Source of the DNA: Bacillota bacterium
Lineage (GTDB): Bacteria > Bacillota > Sulfobacillia > JAJZYS01 > JAJYTV01
DNA: 10,404 nucleotides
Reading direction: 5' to 3'
Assembly (NCBI GenBank): GCA_021792885.1
Contig: JAJYTV010000042.1
Coordinates: forward strand, 1 to 10,404
Below the pieces are notes generated by a model. That model had not been told where the DNA came from and ran no database searches. It saw only the letters and a program-made list of their open reading frames with translations. A program made the position numbers and the translations under genes. Of the stretch, positions 1 to 6,138 are shown in pieces (the first letter of the stretch is position 1; each line of letters opens with the position of its first letter).

Positions 1-716
1 CCGATCTCGCCCCGAGCCTCGACCACCTCGGGGTGCTCGCGCGGTCGGTCGCGGACGCGCAGCTCGTCTACGAGGTTCTCGCGGGCACGAGGCTGCGCTG
101 CCCGCGCGGCAAGCTGGCCGTCGGCATCGCCCGCTTCCAGGCGGTCCACCCGGACGTTGAGGAGCAGTTCGAGGCGCTTGTGGCGCGGCTTTCGCAAGCG
201 GGACTGCAGCCTGTCGAGATCCTCGGATTCCCTTTTTCGTCCGCGAACGCCGCCGCCCTCGCCATCCTCTACGCGGAGGCGGCGGAGGTACACCTGGAGG
301 GGATCGGCAAGCGCTCCTCGGGCTATGCGCCAGCCACGCTCGCGCGCATCCTGGCGGGCTTTTCGGTGGACGGACAGGACTATGCGCGGGCGCTCGCGGT
401 GCGGGAGTCGGTCGAAGCCGCGTTCTGCGCGCTCGCCTCCGCCTGCGACGCGATCGTCCTGCCGACGCTGCCCGGTCCAGCGACGCGCGAGGACGGGGGC
501 GGCGGCGACCGGCATCTCGCCGCGGCCCCCTTGCACACGAGCGTCTTCAACCTGCTCGGAGTGCCGGCGATCACACTGCCAATGGGGCGTACGCGAGAAG
601 GGGGTATGCCGCTCGGGGTGCAGGTGGCTGGGCTGCGCGGTGCCGAGGCGATCGTGCTCGAGGTCGCGCGGCGGATCGAGCGGCTGCGCGGGCGGTGGCG
701 CCCACCGACGACCTGA
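1..716 (+). CDS. Amidase signature family enzyme, C-terminal part (5' cut by window edge)
   Basis: The reading frame is open from base 3 to the TGA at 714-716, giving about 237 residues of an enzyme normally around 450 long. The fragment begins with DLAPSLDHLGVLARSVADA, matching the conserved amidase-signature segment (Ser-Leu-Asp-x-x-Gly-x-x-Ala-Arg-Ser/Thr-Val-x-Asp-Ala) just after the catalytic core. It later shows the R-x-x-V/L segment near RESVEAAF, the C-terminal motif CDAIVLPTLPGPA, and the closing motif NLLGVPAITLPMG followed by GMPLGVQVAG. These enzymes hydrolyse amides with a Ser-cisSer-Lys triad. That triad lies upstream of the window, so activity and substrate cannot be judged. 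The C-terminus looks more like a general amidase than GatA, but this is weakly supported. The GTG at base 33 is internal and not the start. No downstream gene is close enough to suggest an operon. Confidence 0.88.
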   Translation, partial: DLAPSLDHLGVLARSVADAQLVYEVLAGTRLRCPRGKLAVGIARFQAVHPDVEEQFEALVARLSQAGLQPVEILGFPFSSANAAALAILYAEAAEVHLEGIGKRSSGYAPATLARILAGFSVDGQDYARALAVRESVEAAFCALASACDAIVLPTLPGPATREDGGGGDRHLAAAPLHTSVFNLLGVPAITLPMGRTREGGMPLGVQVAGLRGAEAIVLEVARRIERLRGRWRPPTT

Positions 717-858
717 GGACTCAGCCGTGCGAACACGCGTCCCGGGAGCGCCTGCACCCCACTGACGGGCAATGGGCGATGAACGCGCACGTCGACGAAT
801 CCGCGTCCCCTCAGGTGGAGCTTCGAACCGGTGTCCCCGATCGGCCTGCGCCGAGACA

Positions 859-864
859 TATAAC
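859..864 (+). promoter_or_regulatory. Candidate -10 element upstream of clpP
   Basis: TATAAC stands out as an AT-rich hexamer in a very GC-rich intergenic stretch, 32 nt before the clpP start, and matches the -10 consensus at five of six positions. No convincing -35 box lies 16-18 nt upstream. If this is the promoter, transcription would start near base 871, inside the hairpin at 864-885. In that case the inverted repeat would act mainly as DNA (an operator) rather than as an RNA leader. Confidence 0.35.
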
Positions 865-885
865 CCCCGAGAGAGCACTCGGGGG
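864..885 (+). promoter_or_regulatory. Perfect hairpin overlapping the clpP ribosome binding site
   Basis: CCCCCGAG (864-871) and CTCGGGGG (878-885) form a perfect 8-bp GC-rich stem with a six-base loop (AGAGCA). The 3' arm contains the first five bases of the GGGGGGAGG Shine-Dalgarno run (881-889), which ends 7 nt before the ATG at 897. In an mRNA this would hide part of the ribosome binding site. As DNA it could be an operator overlapping the promoter. Which role applies depends on the transcription start. Confidence 0.5.
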
Positions 886-896
886 GAGGCACGGCC

Positions 897-1538
897 ATGG
901 GCAGCATCGTTCCGATCGTCGTCGAGCCAACGCGCTTCGGAGAGCGGTCCTTCGACATCTACTCGCGGCTCTTGCGCGAGCGCATCGTCTTCCTCAACGG
1001 CCCGATCGGCGACGACGTCGCCGGCATCGTCGTGGCGCAGCTCCTGTTCCTGGAGAGCGAGGACCCGACGAAGAACGTCTTTCTCTACATCAATTCGCCC
1101 GGAGGTTCGACGACGGCGGCGCTCGGCATCTACGACACGATGCAGTACATCCGTCCCCAGGTGGCGACGGTGGCGGTCGGCCTCGCGGCCAGCATGGGCG
1201 CTGTGCTCCTCGCCGGGGGCGCGCCGGGCCGGCGGCAGGCCTTGCGGCATGCCCGCATCATGATCCACGAGCCGAGTGTCGGTGGCCATCCAGGCGGCAC
1301 TGCGACCGACGTCGACGTCTTCGTGCGGGAACTGCTACAGACGCGCGACGTGCTGTCGACCCTGCTCGCGCGCCATGCGGGGAAGACGCAGGCGGAAGTG
1401 GCGAAGGCGATGGAGCGCGACCACTGGATGAGCGCCGAGCAGGCGGTGGCGTTCGGGCTTGTCGACGAAATGGTGCAGCGGCGACCGGGCAGCGACGATG
1501 CCGGTGCGGTCGGGCAGGGCGCGGCGAGCGGCGGGTAG
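897..1538 (+). CDS. clpP: ClpP-type ATP-dependent protease proteolytic subunit
   Basis: This 213-residue protein is the serine peptidase that forms the double-ring chamber fed by Clp ATPases such as ClpX or ClpC in the cytoplasm. The N-terminal axial-loop and handle segment is typical (VVEPTRFGERSFDIYSRLL, residues 8-26), followed by the oxyanion-strand region YINSPGGS (64-71). The catalytic triad is complete: Ser99 in GLAASMGA, His124 in IMIHEP, and Asp175 in MERDHWMSA. Length fits the family (193-215). Two motifs deviate: the usual MIHQP is MIHEP and the usual GQATD is GTATD, and a Gly/Ala-rich tail of about 20 residues follows the core, so it may be a second ClpP paralogue. The ATG has a strong ribosome binding site 7 nt upstream. 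A sigma factor gene follows after 28 nt, suggesting co-transcription. The symbol refers to the family; paralogue number is unknown. Confidence 0.93.
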   Translation: MGSIVPIVVEPTRFGERSFDIYSRLLRERIVFLNGPIGDDVAGIVVAQLLFLESEDPTKNVFLYINSPGGSTTAALGIYDTMQYIRPQVATVAVGLAASMGAVLLAGGAPGRRQALRHARIMIHEPSVGGHPGGTATDVDVFVRELLQTRDVLSTLLARHAGKTQAEVAKAMERDHWMSAEQAVAFGLVDEMVQRRPGSDDAGAVGQGAASGG

Positions 1539-1552
1539 AACGTTGCAGCGAC

Positions 1553-1560
1553 AAGGGGGA
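1553..1560 (+). promoter_or_regulatory. Ribosome binding site fixing the sigma factor start at 1567
   Basis: AAGGGGGA lies 6 nt before the ATG at 1567, in the short gap after the clpP stop. The same frame is open back to an ATG at 1459, but that start would lie within clpP, add 36 low-complexity residues, and has no comparable binding site. Confidence 0.6.
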
Positions 1561-1566
1561 AGCGGC

Positions 1567-2238
1567 ATGGGCTTGGTGGCGAGGAGATGGGACCCGGGAC
1601 ACGAACTCTGGCGGGTCATCTGTGCGGCTGCAGGTCCTTCGGAGGAGACGCGGCGCCGCCCGCGACCCGCCGTCGACCTCAGGCTCCTCCTGCGGGTGCG
1701 CGGCGGCGACCCCGAGGCGCAGGAAGCCTATGTCGAAGGGCTTTGGCCGGAGGTGGAACGCAACGCCGGCTACTACGGAGCGCGGGGAGGATCCCGGGAC
1801 GACCTTGTGTCCGAGGGAGCCCTCGCGCTTTGGGAGGCGGCGTTCAGTTACGACCCGCACCGTCACCGCAGCGACGCGGAGAGCTTCGTGCGCAGCCAGA
1901 TCCACCGGCGGGTGCGACGCGCCTACCGCGCGGCGCTCGGCTACTCGCAGGGCGGCGTTCCCGTGCAGCCGCTTGGCGATGATGACGCTCCGCCCGCAGC
2001 CGAGGAGGGCTTCGGCGACGTCGAAACCAGGATCGACCTCGCGCAGGGGCTCGTGCACCTCTCGGAGCGCGACCGCGGACTGATTTCCGCCTACCTTGCT
2101 CTCGTGGAGAAGGGGGGCCTCGGTTCCGAGGAGGCCGTAGCACGCATTGCGGCCGCAGCCGGCATGACCAGGGCGGCCGTGAAGAAGCGCGTGCAGCGGG
2201 CGCGACGGCGCCTGTCGGAACTGGTCCTCCTGCGCTGA
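1567..2238 (+). CDS. Sigma-70 family RNA polymerase sigma factor (small, two-domain)
   Basis: The protein has 223 residues. A region-2-like domain spans about residues 38-122 and includes DDLVSEGALALWEAAFSYD (78-96), the counterpart of the DDLxQEGxxGLxxAxxxFD core-binding and -10 recognition segment, followed by a basic helix (RSQIHRRVRRAYRAAL). A linker with an acidic patch (GDDDAPPAAEEGFGD) leads to a region-4-like helix-turn-helix at about 164-220. There LSERDR precedes a recognition-helix segment, MTRAAVKKRVQRARRRL. Region 3 is absent or very short, as in SigH- and ECF-sized factors. It would direct RNA polymerase to a specific promoter set; the regulon is unknown. It lies 28 nt behind clpP and no anti-sigma gene is adjacent. 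It does not look like a specific named factor, so no symbol is given. A phage-like sigma or sigma-fold regulator is an alternative. Confidence 0.8.
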   Translation: MGLVARRWDPGHELWRVICAAAGPSEETRRRPRPAVDLRLLLRVRGGDPEAQEAYVEGLWPEVERNAGYYGARGGSRDDLVSEGALALWEAAFSYDPHRHRSDAESFVRSQIHRRVRRAYRAALGYSQGGVPVQPLGDDDAPPAAEEGFGDVETRIDLAQGLVHLSERDRGLISAYLALVEKGGLGSEEAVARIAAAAGMTRAAVKKRVQRARRRLSELVLLR

Positions 2239-2388
2239 CAAGACCGCCGATGCCGATCTTGGCCGTTCCGGGCGCCTGCCACCCCCTTGCGTCGCGCGGC
2301 CTCTCGTCGTCTCCGGAGCGATCGTCTGCGCCCACCCATGGCGCAGGGCCGCTGGCGCCGTCGCGGCGAGCGACCCTGCAGAGCGTGG

Positions 2389-2697
2389 CTACGCCGAGAT
2401 GCGGCCGTACCCGCGGAGGATTCTGGGGTTCTCCAAGGTGAGCACGCCTTTCCACTCCACCCGGGCCTGCTCCCACACGTCGTCGAAGCGCCCCCAGGAC
2501 CAGGCCCGCTCCCACGACCCGTCCCCCCCCTGCCGTTCCAGCAGGTGGTCGAGGTTCGCCGCGATGGCGGCCTCGAAGTCGGGGAAGTAGCGGGCAGTCG
2601 GCGTCGGTGCGACCTGGAGGGGCAGCAGGCCGTAGCTGCTCCACTGCGCCGGGTCCGTCTCGCGCAGGGGCACATCCACGTCCAGCATCTCGTGTGC
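2389..2697 (-). pseudogene. C-terminal remnant of a QW-repeat (squalene cyclase/prenyltransferase-like) protein
   Basis: About 102 codons remain, reading from near EMLDVDVPLRETDPAQW to a TAG at 2389-2391. The segment NLDHLLERQGGDGSW fits a QW motif (Gln, a few residues, Gly-x-Trp) of the terpenoid-cyclase alpha/alpha fold. It is followed by WSWG, then a Trp-rich helix (DVWEQARVEWKGVLTL) and RILRGYGRI. This resembles the end of hypothetical proteins with prenyltransferase/squalene-oxidase repeats, from memory of the family only. The first several hundred residues are missing, replaced by the start of an AraC-type regulator in the same frame. There is no start codon of its own. The frame contains an eight-C run at 2523-2530 on the plus strand. 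Confidence 0.45.
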
Positions 2698-2699
2698 GC

Positions 2700-2871
2700 T
2701 CGGTCGCACGCTCCGGCCCGATGAAGACGATGTCGACGCAGGCATCGGGCAGACAGGGTGTGGGCGCGGCGCACCATCCGCGATCGTCTGGGTGAAGAAG
2801 CAGACGAGGTGCGGCACGAGCAGGGCGTTCGCGGGATACTCCTGGTACTCTTGGGCCACAGCGTCCGCCAC
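2700..2871 (-). pseudogene. AraC-type regulator, N-terminal remnant with a one-base deletion
   Basis: The GTG at 2871 has a good AGAGGTG binding site 5 nt upstream. Translation gives VAQEYQEYPANALLVPHLV and then CFFTQTIADGAPRPHPV, resembling the N-terminal domain of AraC regulators, in which Y-x-E-Y-x-P, a PYVxCYW-like segment and then HRVLPDGCVDIVF occur in this order. Here the frame breaks near 2753. Adding one base restores PHPV-LPDACVDIVFIGPERAT in the next frame. Shortly after (near 2700) the AraC match ends and the open frame continues into an unrelated QW-repeat protein end. The ligand-domain remainder and the helix-turn-helix domains are gone. If translated in the original frame, the product would be a 160-residue chimera. 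Assignment rests on motif order, so confidence is moderate. Confidence 0.45.
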
Positions 2872-3049
2872 GCATGCACCTCTTCTGCGGTGCTGTCGGG
2901 CCGCCGGCAGCGATGCCGTCGCGGCGCGCCGCGAACGATGCCCTTCAGGACGCGCGAGACAGCAGCTGCAGGCCGCCTAGAAGCATCCTGCGGTCGATCG
3001 CCAAGCGTCCTCCGAGGGGGGGCCTGTGGGCGCAGCCCTGCCGCCGTGC

Positions 3050-3081
3050 CTTGTCCGCTCCATGGACAAGTCCGCTATGCT
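3050..3081 (+). promoter_or_regulatory. Inverted repeat with candidate promoter before the dehydrogenase remnant
   Basis: CTTGTCC (3050-3056) and GGACAAG (3064-3070) are perfect 7-bp arms around a 7-nt spacer. A weak -35-like TTGTCC (3051-3056) and -10-like TATGCT (3076-3081) are 19 nt apart. This may be the old operator and promoter of the decayed dehydrogenase gene that follows. I recognise nothing else in the stretch 2872-3139, which separates two divergent pseudogenes. Confidence 0.3.
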
Positions 3082-3139
3082 GGAGCAAGACTTGCCGCAG
3101 GGAGCGGGGGCTCCTGAGCACGGCGTTGGAGGCTGAAAG

Positions 3140-3549
3140 CTGCCGCGCTACCGCATCGCTGTGATCGCAGGGGACGGGATCGGGCCCGAAGTGACGCGCG
3201 AGGCGATCCGGGCGCTCGAGACGATCGCGGTGGTGTGCGGAGGACATCTTCTTCGAATTCCGGGAGTTTCCGTGGGGTAAGGTGCACTCCATGCGCACCG
3301 GTGCGATGATTGGACGGTCATGCGGCGCTGCGGGAGTGCGAGGCCATCCTGCTCGGCGCCGTGGGCGACCCGCGGGTGAGGCCAACGCACTGCAGGGGGA
3401 CCAGACCGCAGTCCGGGGCGGTCCGCTTCTTGCGGGGGCATGCCCGGACTACGCCGAGGGCCTGGGCGATGCGGCTGGGAGCAGAGGACCGCCTCCACCG
3501 CGTCCAGCACATCCTCGCCGACTTTGCGCGCACGCCGTAGGACCTAAGA
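3140..3549 (+). pseudogene. Tartrate/3-isopropylmalate dehydrogenase family pseudogene
   Basis: Three pieces of one protein appear in three successive frames. Piece 1 (from 3140) reads LPRYRIAVIAGDGIGPEVT and on to REAIRALETIA, the nucleotide-fold start of the IDH/IPMDH/tartrate dehydrogenase family. Piece 2 (from about 3240) reads EDIFFEFREFPWGKVH and then TGAMI, where the EFPWG motif points to the tartrate dehydrogenase branch. Piece 3 (from about 3313) reads GHAALRECEAILLGAVGDPRV, the next conserved block. Each break is a shift of plus one. After GDPRV roughly 250 expected residues are absent; LGAEDRLHRVQHILADFARTP, ending at TAG 3538-3540 and followed in frame by Asp-Leu, resembles the usual C-terminal RTPDLGG region. 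The first codon is CTG, 7 nt after a TTGGAGG binding site, so the start codon also seems lost. The C-terminal match is the least certain part. Confidence 0.7.
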
Positions 3550-3582
3550 CCCCGGACCGACGCGCGACGGGGCAGAAACCGG

Positions 3583-3588
3583 TATGAT
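3583..3588 (+). promoter_or_regulatory. Candidate -10 element for the MFS transporter gene
   Basis: TATGAT, preceded by GG, lies 30 nt upstream of the GTG start at 3619 and matches the -10 consensus at five of six positions. No clear -35 hexamer is seen at 16-18 nt. The G-rich binding site GGGGGTG (about 3607-3613) sits 5 nt before the start. Confidence 0.35.
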
Positions 3589-3618
3589 CTAGGCCGTCCC
3601 ACTCCTGGGGGTGTACAT

Positions 3619-4836
3619 GTGGCGCGCGTCCTTCGTCCCGTGCAGGACTACCTCTCCTCCATCCCTCCCGTCGTGCGCCTGATGGCCTTCGGGCGCCTTC
3701 TTAACAGCGGCGCGCGGCGTATGGCGATCCCCTTCCTCGCGCTCTACCTCGCGCAGGTGCTGAAGGCGCCGACGGCGGAGATCGGGGTCGTGCTGGCCAT
3801 GAGCCCGCTCTTCGGCGTCTTGGGGCAGAGCCTCGGCGGCGCCGTCACCGACCGGCTCGGCAGGCGCCCCGTACTGCTCGCGTCGCTCGCCTGCGAGGCT
3901 GCGATGCTGCTCCTCATGGCGTTCGTGCACACCGTGCTCGCCTTCGCCGTCCTGAACGCGCTGCTCGGGCTCCTGAGCGCCGCCTACTGGCCGACGAGCC
4001 AGGCGGTCGTCGCGGACGCGACGAAGCCGAACGAGCGGGTGCGCAGCTACGCCTTCCTCTACTTCACGAACAACATCGGCGCGGCGATCGGGCCTGCGGT
4101 GGGCGCGGGCCTCGCGATCACCGGCCACAGCCTTGTCTTCTCGCTGACTGCGGCGATCGTGCTGTCATGGGCGGTGCTGATCTTCCTCTACCTGCCCGAC
4201 ACGGCCCCCGCCGCGCACGAGCGCCGGCCCTTCGGCGCGGGCTACCTCCTCGCGCTGCGCGACCGCCGCCTGCTCCTCTACGTGCTCGCGGCCTTCCTCG
4301 CGAACTTCGCGTACAACCAAATGGACCAGTCGCTGCCGCTCTTCCTCGTGCGCATGCACATCGCCGGTGCGAGCGCCGTCTACGGCGTCTTCATGTCGCT
4401 GAACGCACTGATGGTCGTCGCCTGTTCGCTGTTCGTCGCGCGCCTCACCGAGGGGCGCAGTCCGACGCGGGTCCTGGCGCTGGGGGCGGGGCTCTACGTC
4501 CTCTCCCTGGCCGGCCTCGCCGCGGTGCACTCGAGCGCCCTCCTGATCGCTCTCGACGTCCCGTTCACGGTGGGCGAGATGCTGGGGGCGACCGTGAGCG
4601 GCGCCTACCTCGCGAGCCTCGCACCCGCCGCCGACCGCGGCGTCTACATGGGCGTCTCCTCGCTCTCCTGGGCGCTCTCCGCGGCGCTCGCGCCGCTCAC
4701 CTCGGGCTACCTGCTCGGCGTCCTGCCGCCGCCTGTGGTGCTCCTCTGCCTCGCGCTGCTGCCGGCGGGCGCCACCCTGATCTACGCCAGGAGCGGGCGC
4801 AGGGCGCAGGAGGGGCGGGCGAGCGTGCCGGTCTGA
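3619..4836 (+). CDS. MFS transporter, drug/proton antiporter type
   Basis: This 405-residue membrane protein has the size and hydrophobicity pattern of a 12-helix major facilitator. The motif-A signature GGAVTDRLGRRPVLL is at residues 73-87, in the loop between helices 2 and 3. A charged central loop (LPDTAPAAHERRPFGAG, about 193-209) separates the two six-helix halves. The N-half has a Pro/Gly-containing stretch, NNIGAAIGPAVGAGLAI, resembling the antiporter motif C, which favours proton-driven export over uptake. Similarity in layout is to MdtH/YitZ-like exporters, but the substrate is unknown. GTG at 3619 is chosen because it follows GGGGGTG by 5 nt and gives the full N-terminal helix; the ATG at 3617 is out of frame. 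The C-terminus is a short basic tail. The gene stands alone, 77 nt before the next one. Confidence 0.87.
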   Translation: MARVLRPVQDYLSSIPPVVRLMAFGRLLNSGARRMAIPFLALYLAQVLKAPTAEIGVVLAMSPLFGVLGQSLGGAVTDRLGRRPVLLASLACEAAMLLLMAFVHTVLAFAVLNALLGLLSAAYWPTSQAVVADATKPNERVRSYAFLYFTNNIGAAIGPAVGAGLAITGHSLVFSLTAAIVLSWAVLIFLYLPDTAPAAHERRPFGAGYLLALRDRRLLLYVLAAFLANFAYNQMDQSLPLFLVRMHIAGASAVYGVFMSLNALMVVACSLFVARLTEGRSPTRVLALGAGLYVLSLAGLAAVHSSALLIALDVPFTVGEMLGATVSGAYLASLAPAADRGVYMGVSSLSWALSAALAPLTSGYLLGVLPPPVVLLCLALLPAGATLIYARSGRRAQEGRASVPV

Positions 4837-4856
4837 GGCACCAAATGCTCCGTTTC

Positions 4857-4902
4857 CCCCGTTCGGTCGACTGCATATGTTGACTTAGACGAACGAACGG
4901 GG
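4857..4902 (+). repeat. Inverted repeat reaching into the ribosome binding site of the PG-binding gene
   Basis: The arms 4857-4869 (CCCCGTTCGGTCG) and 4890-4902 (CGAACGAACGGGG) pair at 12 of 13 positions, with one G/A mismatch, around a 20-nt AT-richer loop. The right arm contains the first four bases of the GGGGAG Shine-Dalgarno sequence (4899-4904), 9 nt before the TTG start at 4914. There is no T-run, so a terminator for the upstream transporter gene is less likely than an operator or an RNA hairpin controlling translation. Confidence 0.5.
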
Positions 4903-4913
4903 AGTGGTTCCGC

Positions 4914-6119
4914 TTGGCCTTGTTCGAGACGACGTTCCCGCCCTACGTACCGTTCGGCAGCCGCACCCTCAGTCTGCGGTCGCCGCAGATGACCGGCACG
5001 GACGTCGCGGTGCTGCAGGCCGTCTACGATCTGATGCTGATGACGATGAACCCGCCGCTTGGCCCGATGGGCTCTCCGATCCCGATCACCGGCAGATTCG
5101 ACGCCGCGACGCGTCAGGCCGTGCGCAACATCCAGAGCTACTTCGGCCTCTCCGTCGACGGCATCGCTGGCACGAACACCTATTTCGTCTACGGGCAGGG
5201 CGTCGGTCCCAACACGACCTACGGCGGGCCCGTCTACGGCAGCCGGTCGCTCTCGCAGGGCAGCACAGGCGGGGACGTCACGATCCTGCAGAACCGCCTG
5301 AACTGCTTCCGCTACGCGAGCATCCTGGGCGGCCCGGCGGACGGCGTCTTCGGCACGCGCACGGCGGGCGCCGTGCTGGCGTTCAAGGCCGACGCGGTCA
5401 GCAACGGCGACACGGGGCTGGTCCCGAACGCGGTCGTCGGGGACGGCGCGTTCGACGCCACCTGGCTCTACACGTTCGCCGGCGGCCGGGGCATCTTCAG
5501 CGGCCGCAACGGGTTCGACGTCGTCTTCGTCCAGGTGCTGCTGAGGAACCTCGGCATCTACGGCGGGCGCATCACCGGCTACTATGACGCCGCGACGATC
5601 GCGGCGGTGCGCACGTTCCAGGGTTTCGAGGGGATCGCCGTCGACGGGGTCGTCGGCCCGGTCACCTTCTACCACCTGGGGCTACACAACAACGTCCCGG
5701 CGCCGAACCCGCTCGGCATCGCCTGGCCGCCTTCCGTAGCCGCCGTCTCGACCTGCTCCTCCGCCCTCAGCCCGGTGAGCTCGCTCGTCAGCGTCGGCTA
5801 CGGTTCGGCGACCCTCGTCACCGCGCCGGGTCCGGGCTACGAGTCGCTGAACGTGATGATCGACAACGTGGCGGACCCCTCGATCTTCGGACCGCAGTTC
5901 GTCGCGTACACGTTCACGCTGCGGGATCCCTCGACGAGCGCGGTCGTGCTGAAGGTCGCGATGGACGAGATCTCCTCTGGCGTCAACGTCTGGGCCGGCA
6001 GTGGCTTCGTTCCGCTCGCGACGCCCTTCCCGCAGGGAACCGTGGGCATCTACCCGAGCACGGTCACCGGCACCCTCGGCCCGCTGGCGCTGAGCGGGAA
6101 CCTCGCTTCCTGCACGTAG
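4914..6119 (+). CDS. Protein with three peptidoglycan-binding-like repeats and a novel C-terminal domain
   Basis: The protein has 401 residues. Repeat 1 spans about 16-95: LQAVYDLML, then GRFDAATRQAVRNIQSYFGL and VDGIAGTNTY. Repeat 2 (about 112-190) has LQNRLN, GPADGVFGTRTAGAVLAFK and a long insertion. Repeat 3 (about 199-256) has VQVLLRNLGIYGG, YYDAATIAAVRTFQ and VDGVVGPVTF. This is the PG_binding_1 pattern: leucine-rich helix, G-x-[FY]-D/G-x-x-T, then VDGxxGPxT. Such modules bind cell-wall peptide stems and occur in spore and cell-wall hydrolases. Residues from about 262 on are Ser/Val/Thr-rich and beta-like, and I recognise no enzyme domain there. No signal peptide or membrane anchor is visible, so export by the standard route is doubtful. 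TTG at 4914 is the only plausible start: an in-frame stop lies at 4881 and GGGGAG lies 9 nt upstream. A structural wall or spore-coat role is inference. Confidence 0.8.
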   Translation: MALFETTFPPYVPFGSRTLSLRSPQMTGTDVAVLQAVYDLMLMTMNPPLGPMGSPIPITGRFDAATRQAVRNIQSYFGLSVDGIAGTNTYFVYGQGVGPNTTYGGPVYGSRSLSQGSTGGDVTILQNRLNCFRYASILGGPADGVFGTRTAGAVLAFKADAVSNGDTGLVPNAVVGDGAFDATWLYTFAGGRGIFSGRNGFDVVFVQVLLRNLGIYGGRITGYYDAATIAAVRTFQGFEGIAVDGVVGPVTFYHLGLHNNVPAPNPLGIAWPPSVAAVSTCSSALSPVSSLVSVGYGSATLVTAPGPGYESLNVMIDNVADPSIFGPQFVAYTFTLRDPSTSAVVLKVAMDEISSGVNVWAGSGFVPLATPFPQGTVGIYPSTVTGTLGPLALSGNLASCT

Positions 6120-6138
6120 GCCCGCGCGGCCCCGAAAT

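Noticed and set aside
812..840. tRNA T-loop-like TTCGAAC upstream of clpP, possible tRNA fragment or attachment site
   Set aside because: The flanking bases do not form a T-stem on either strand, and no acceptor, D or anticodon arm is found nearby.
871..889. CIRCE-like (HrcA operator) sequence before clpP
   Set aside because: AGCACTC (874-880) matches one CIRCE half, but the required GAGTGCTAA partner nine bases on is absent; the sequence is explained by the GC hairpin.
1459..1566. Longer N-terminus for the sigma factor starting inside clpP
   Set aside because: The added 36 residues are low complexity and lack a binding site; AAGGGGGA points to ATG 1567.
1258..2241. 327-codon open frame on the minus strand opposite clpP and the sigma gene
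   Set aside because: Arg/Pro/Ser/Ala-rich shadow of GC-rich coding DNA; the plus-strand products carry real family motifs.
2239..2388. Possible terminator after the sigma gene (5-bp stem at 2356-2368)
   Set aside because: The stem is short, the loop is three bases, and no T-tract follows; I see nothing convincing in this gap.
2523..2530. Eight-C run as a phase-variation tract
   Set aside because: It sits in a decayed gene fragment and is coding-compatible as read; no intact gene depends on its length.
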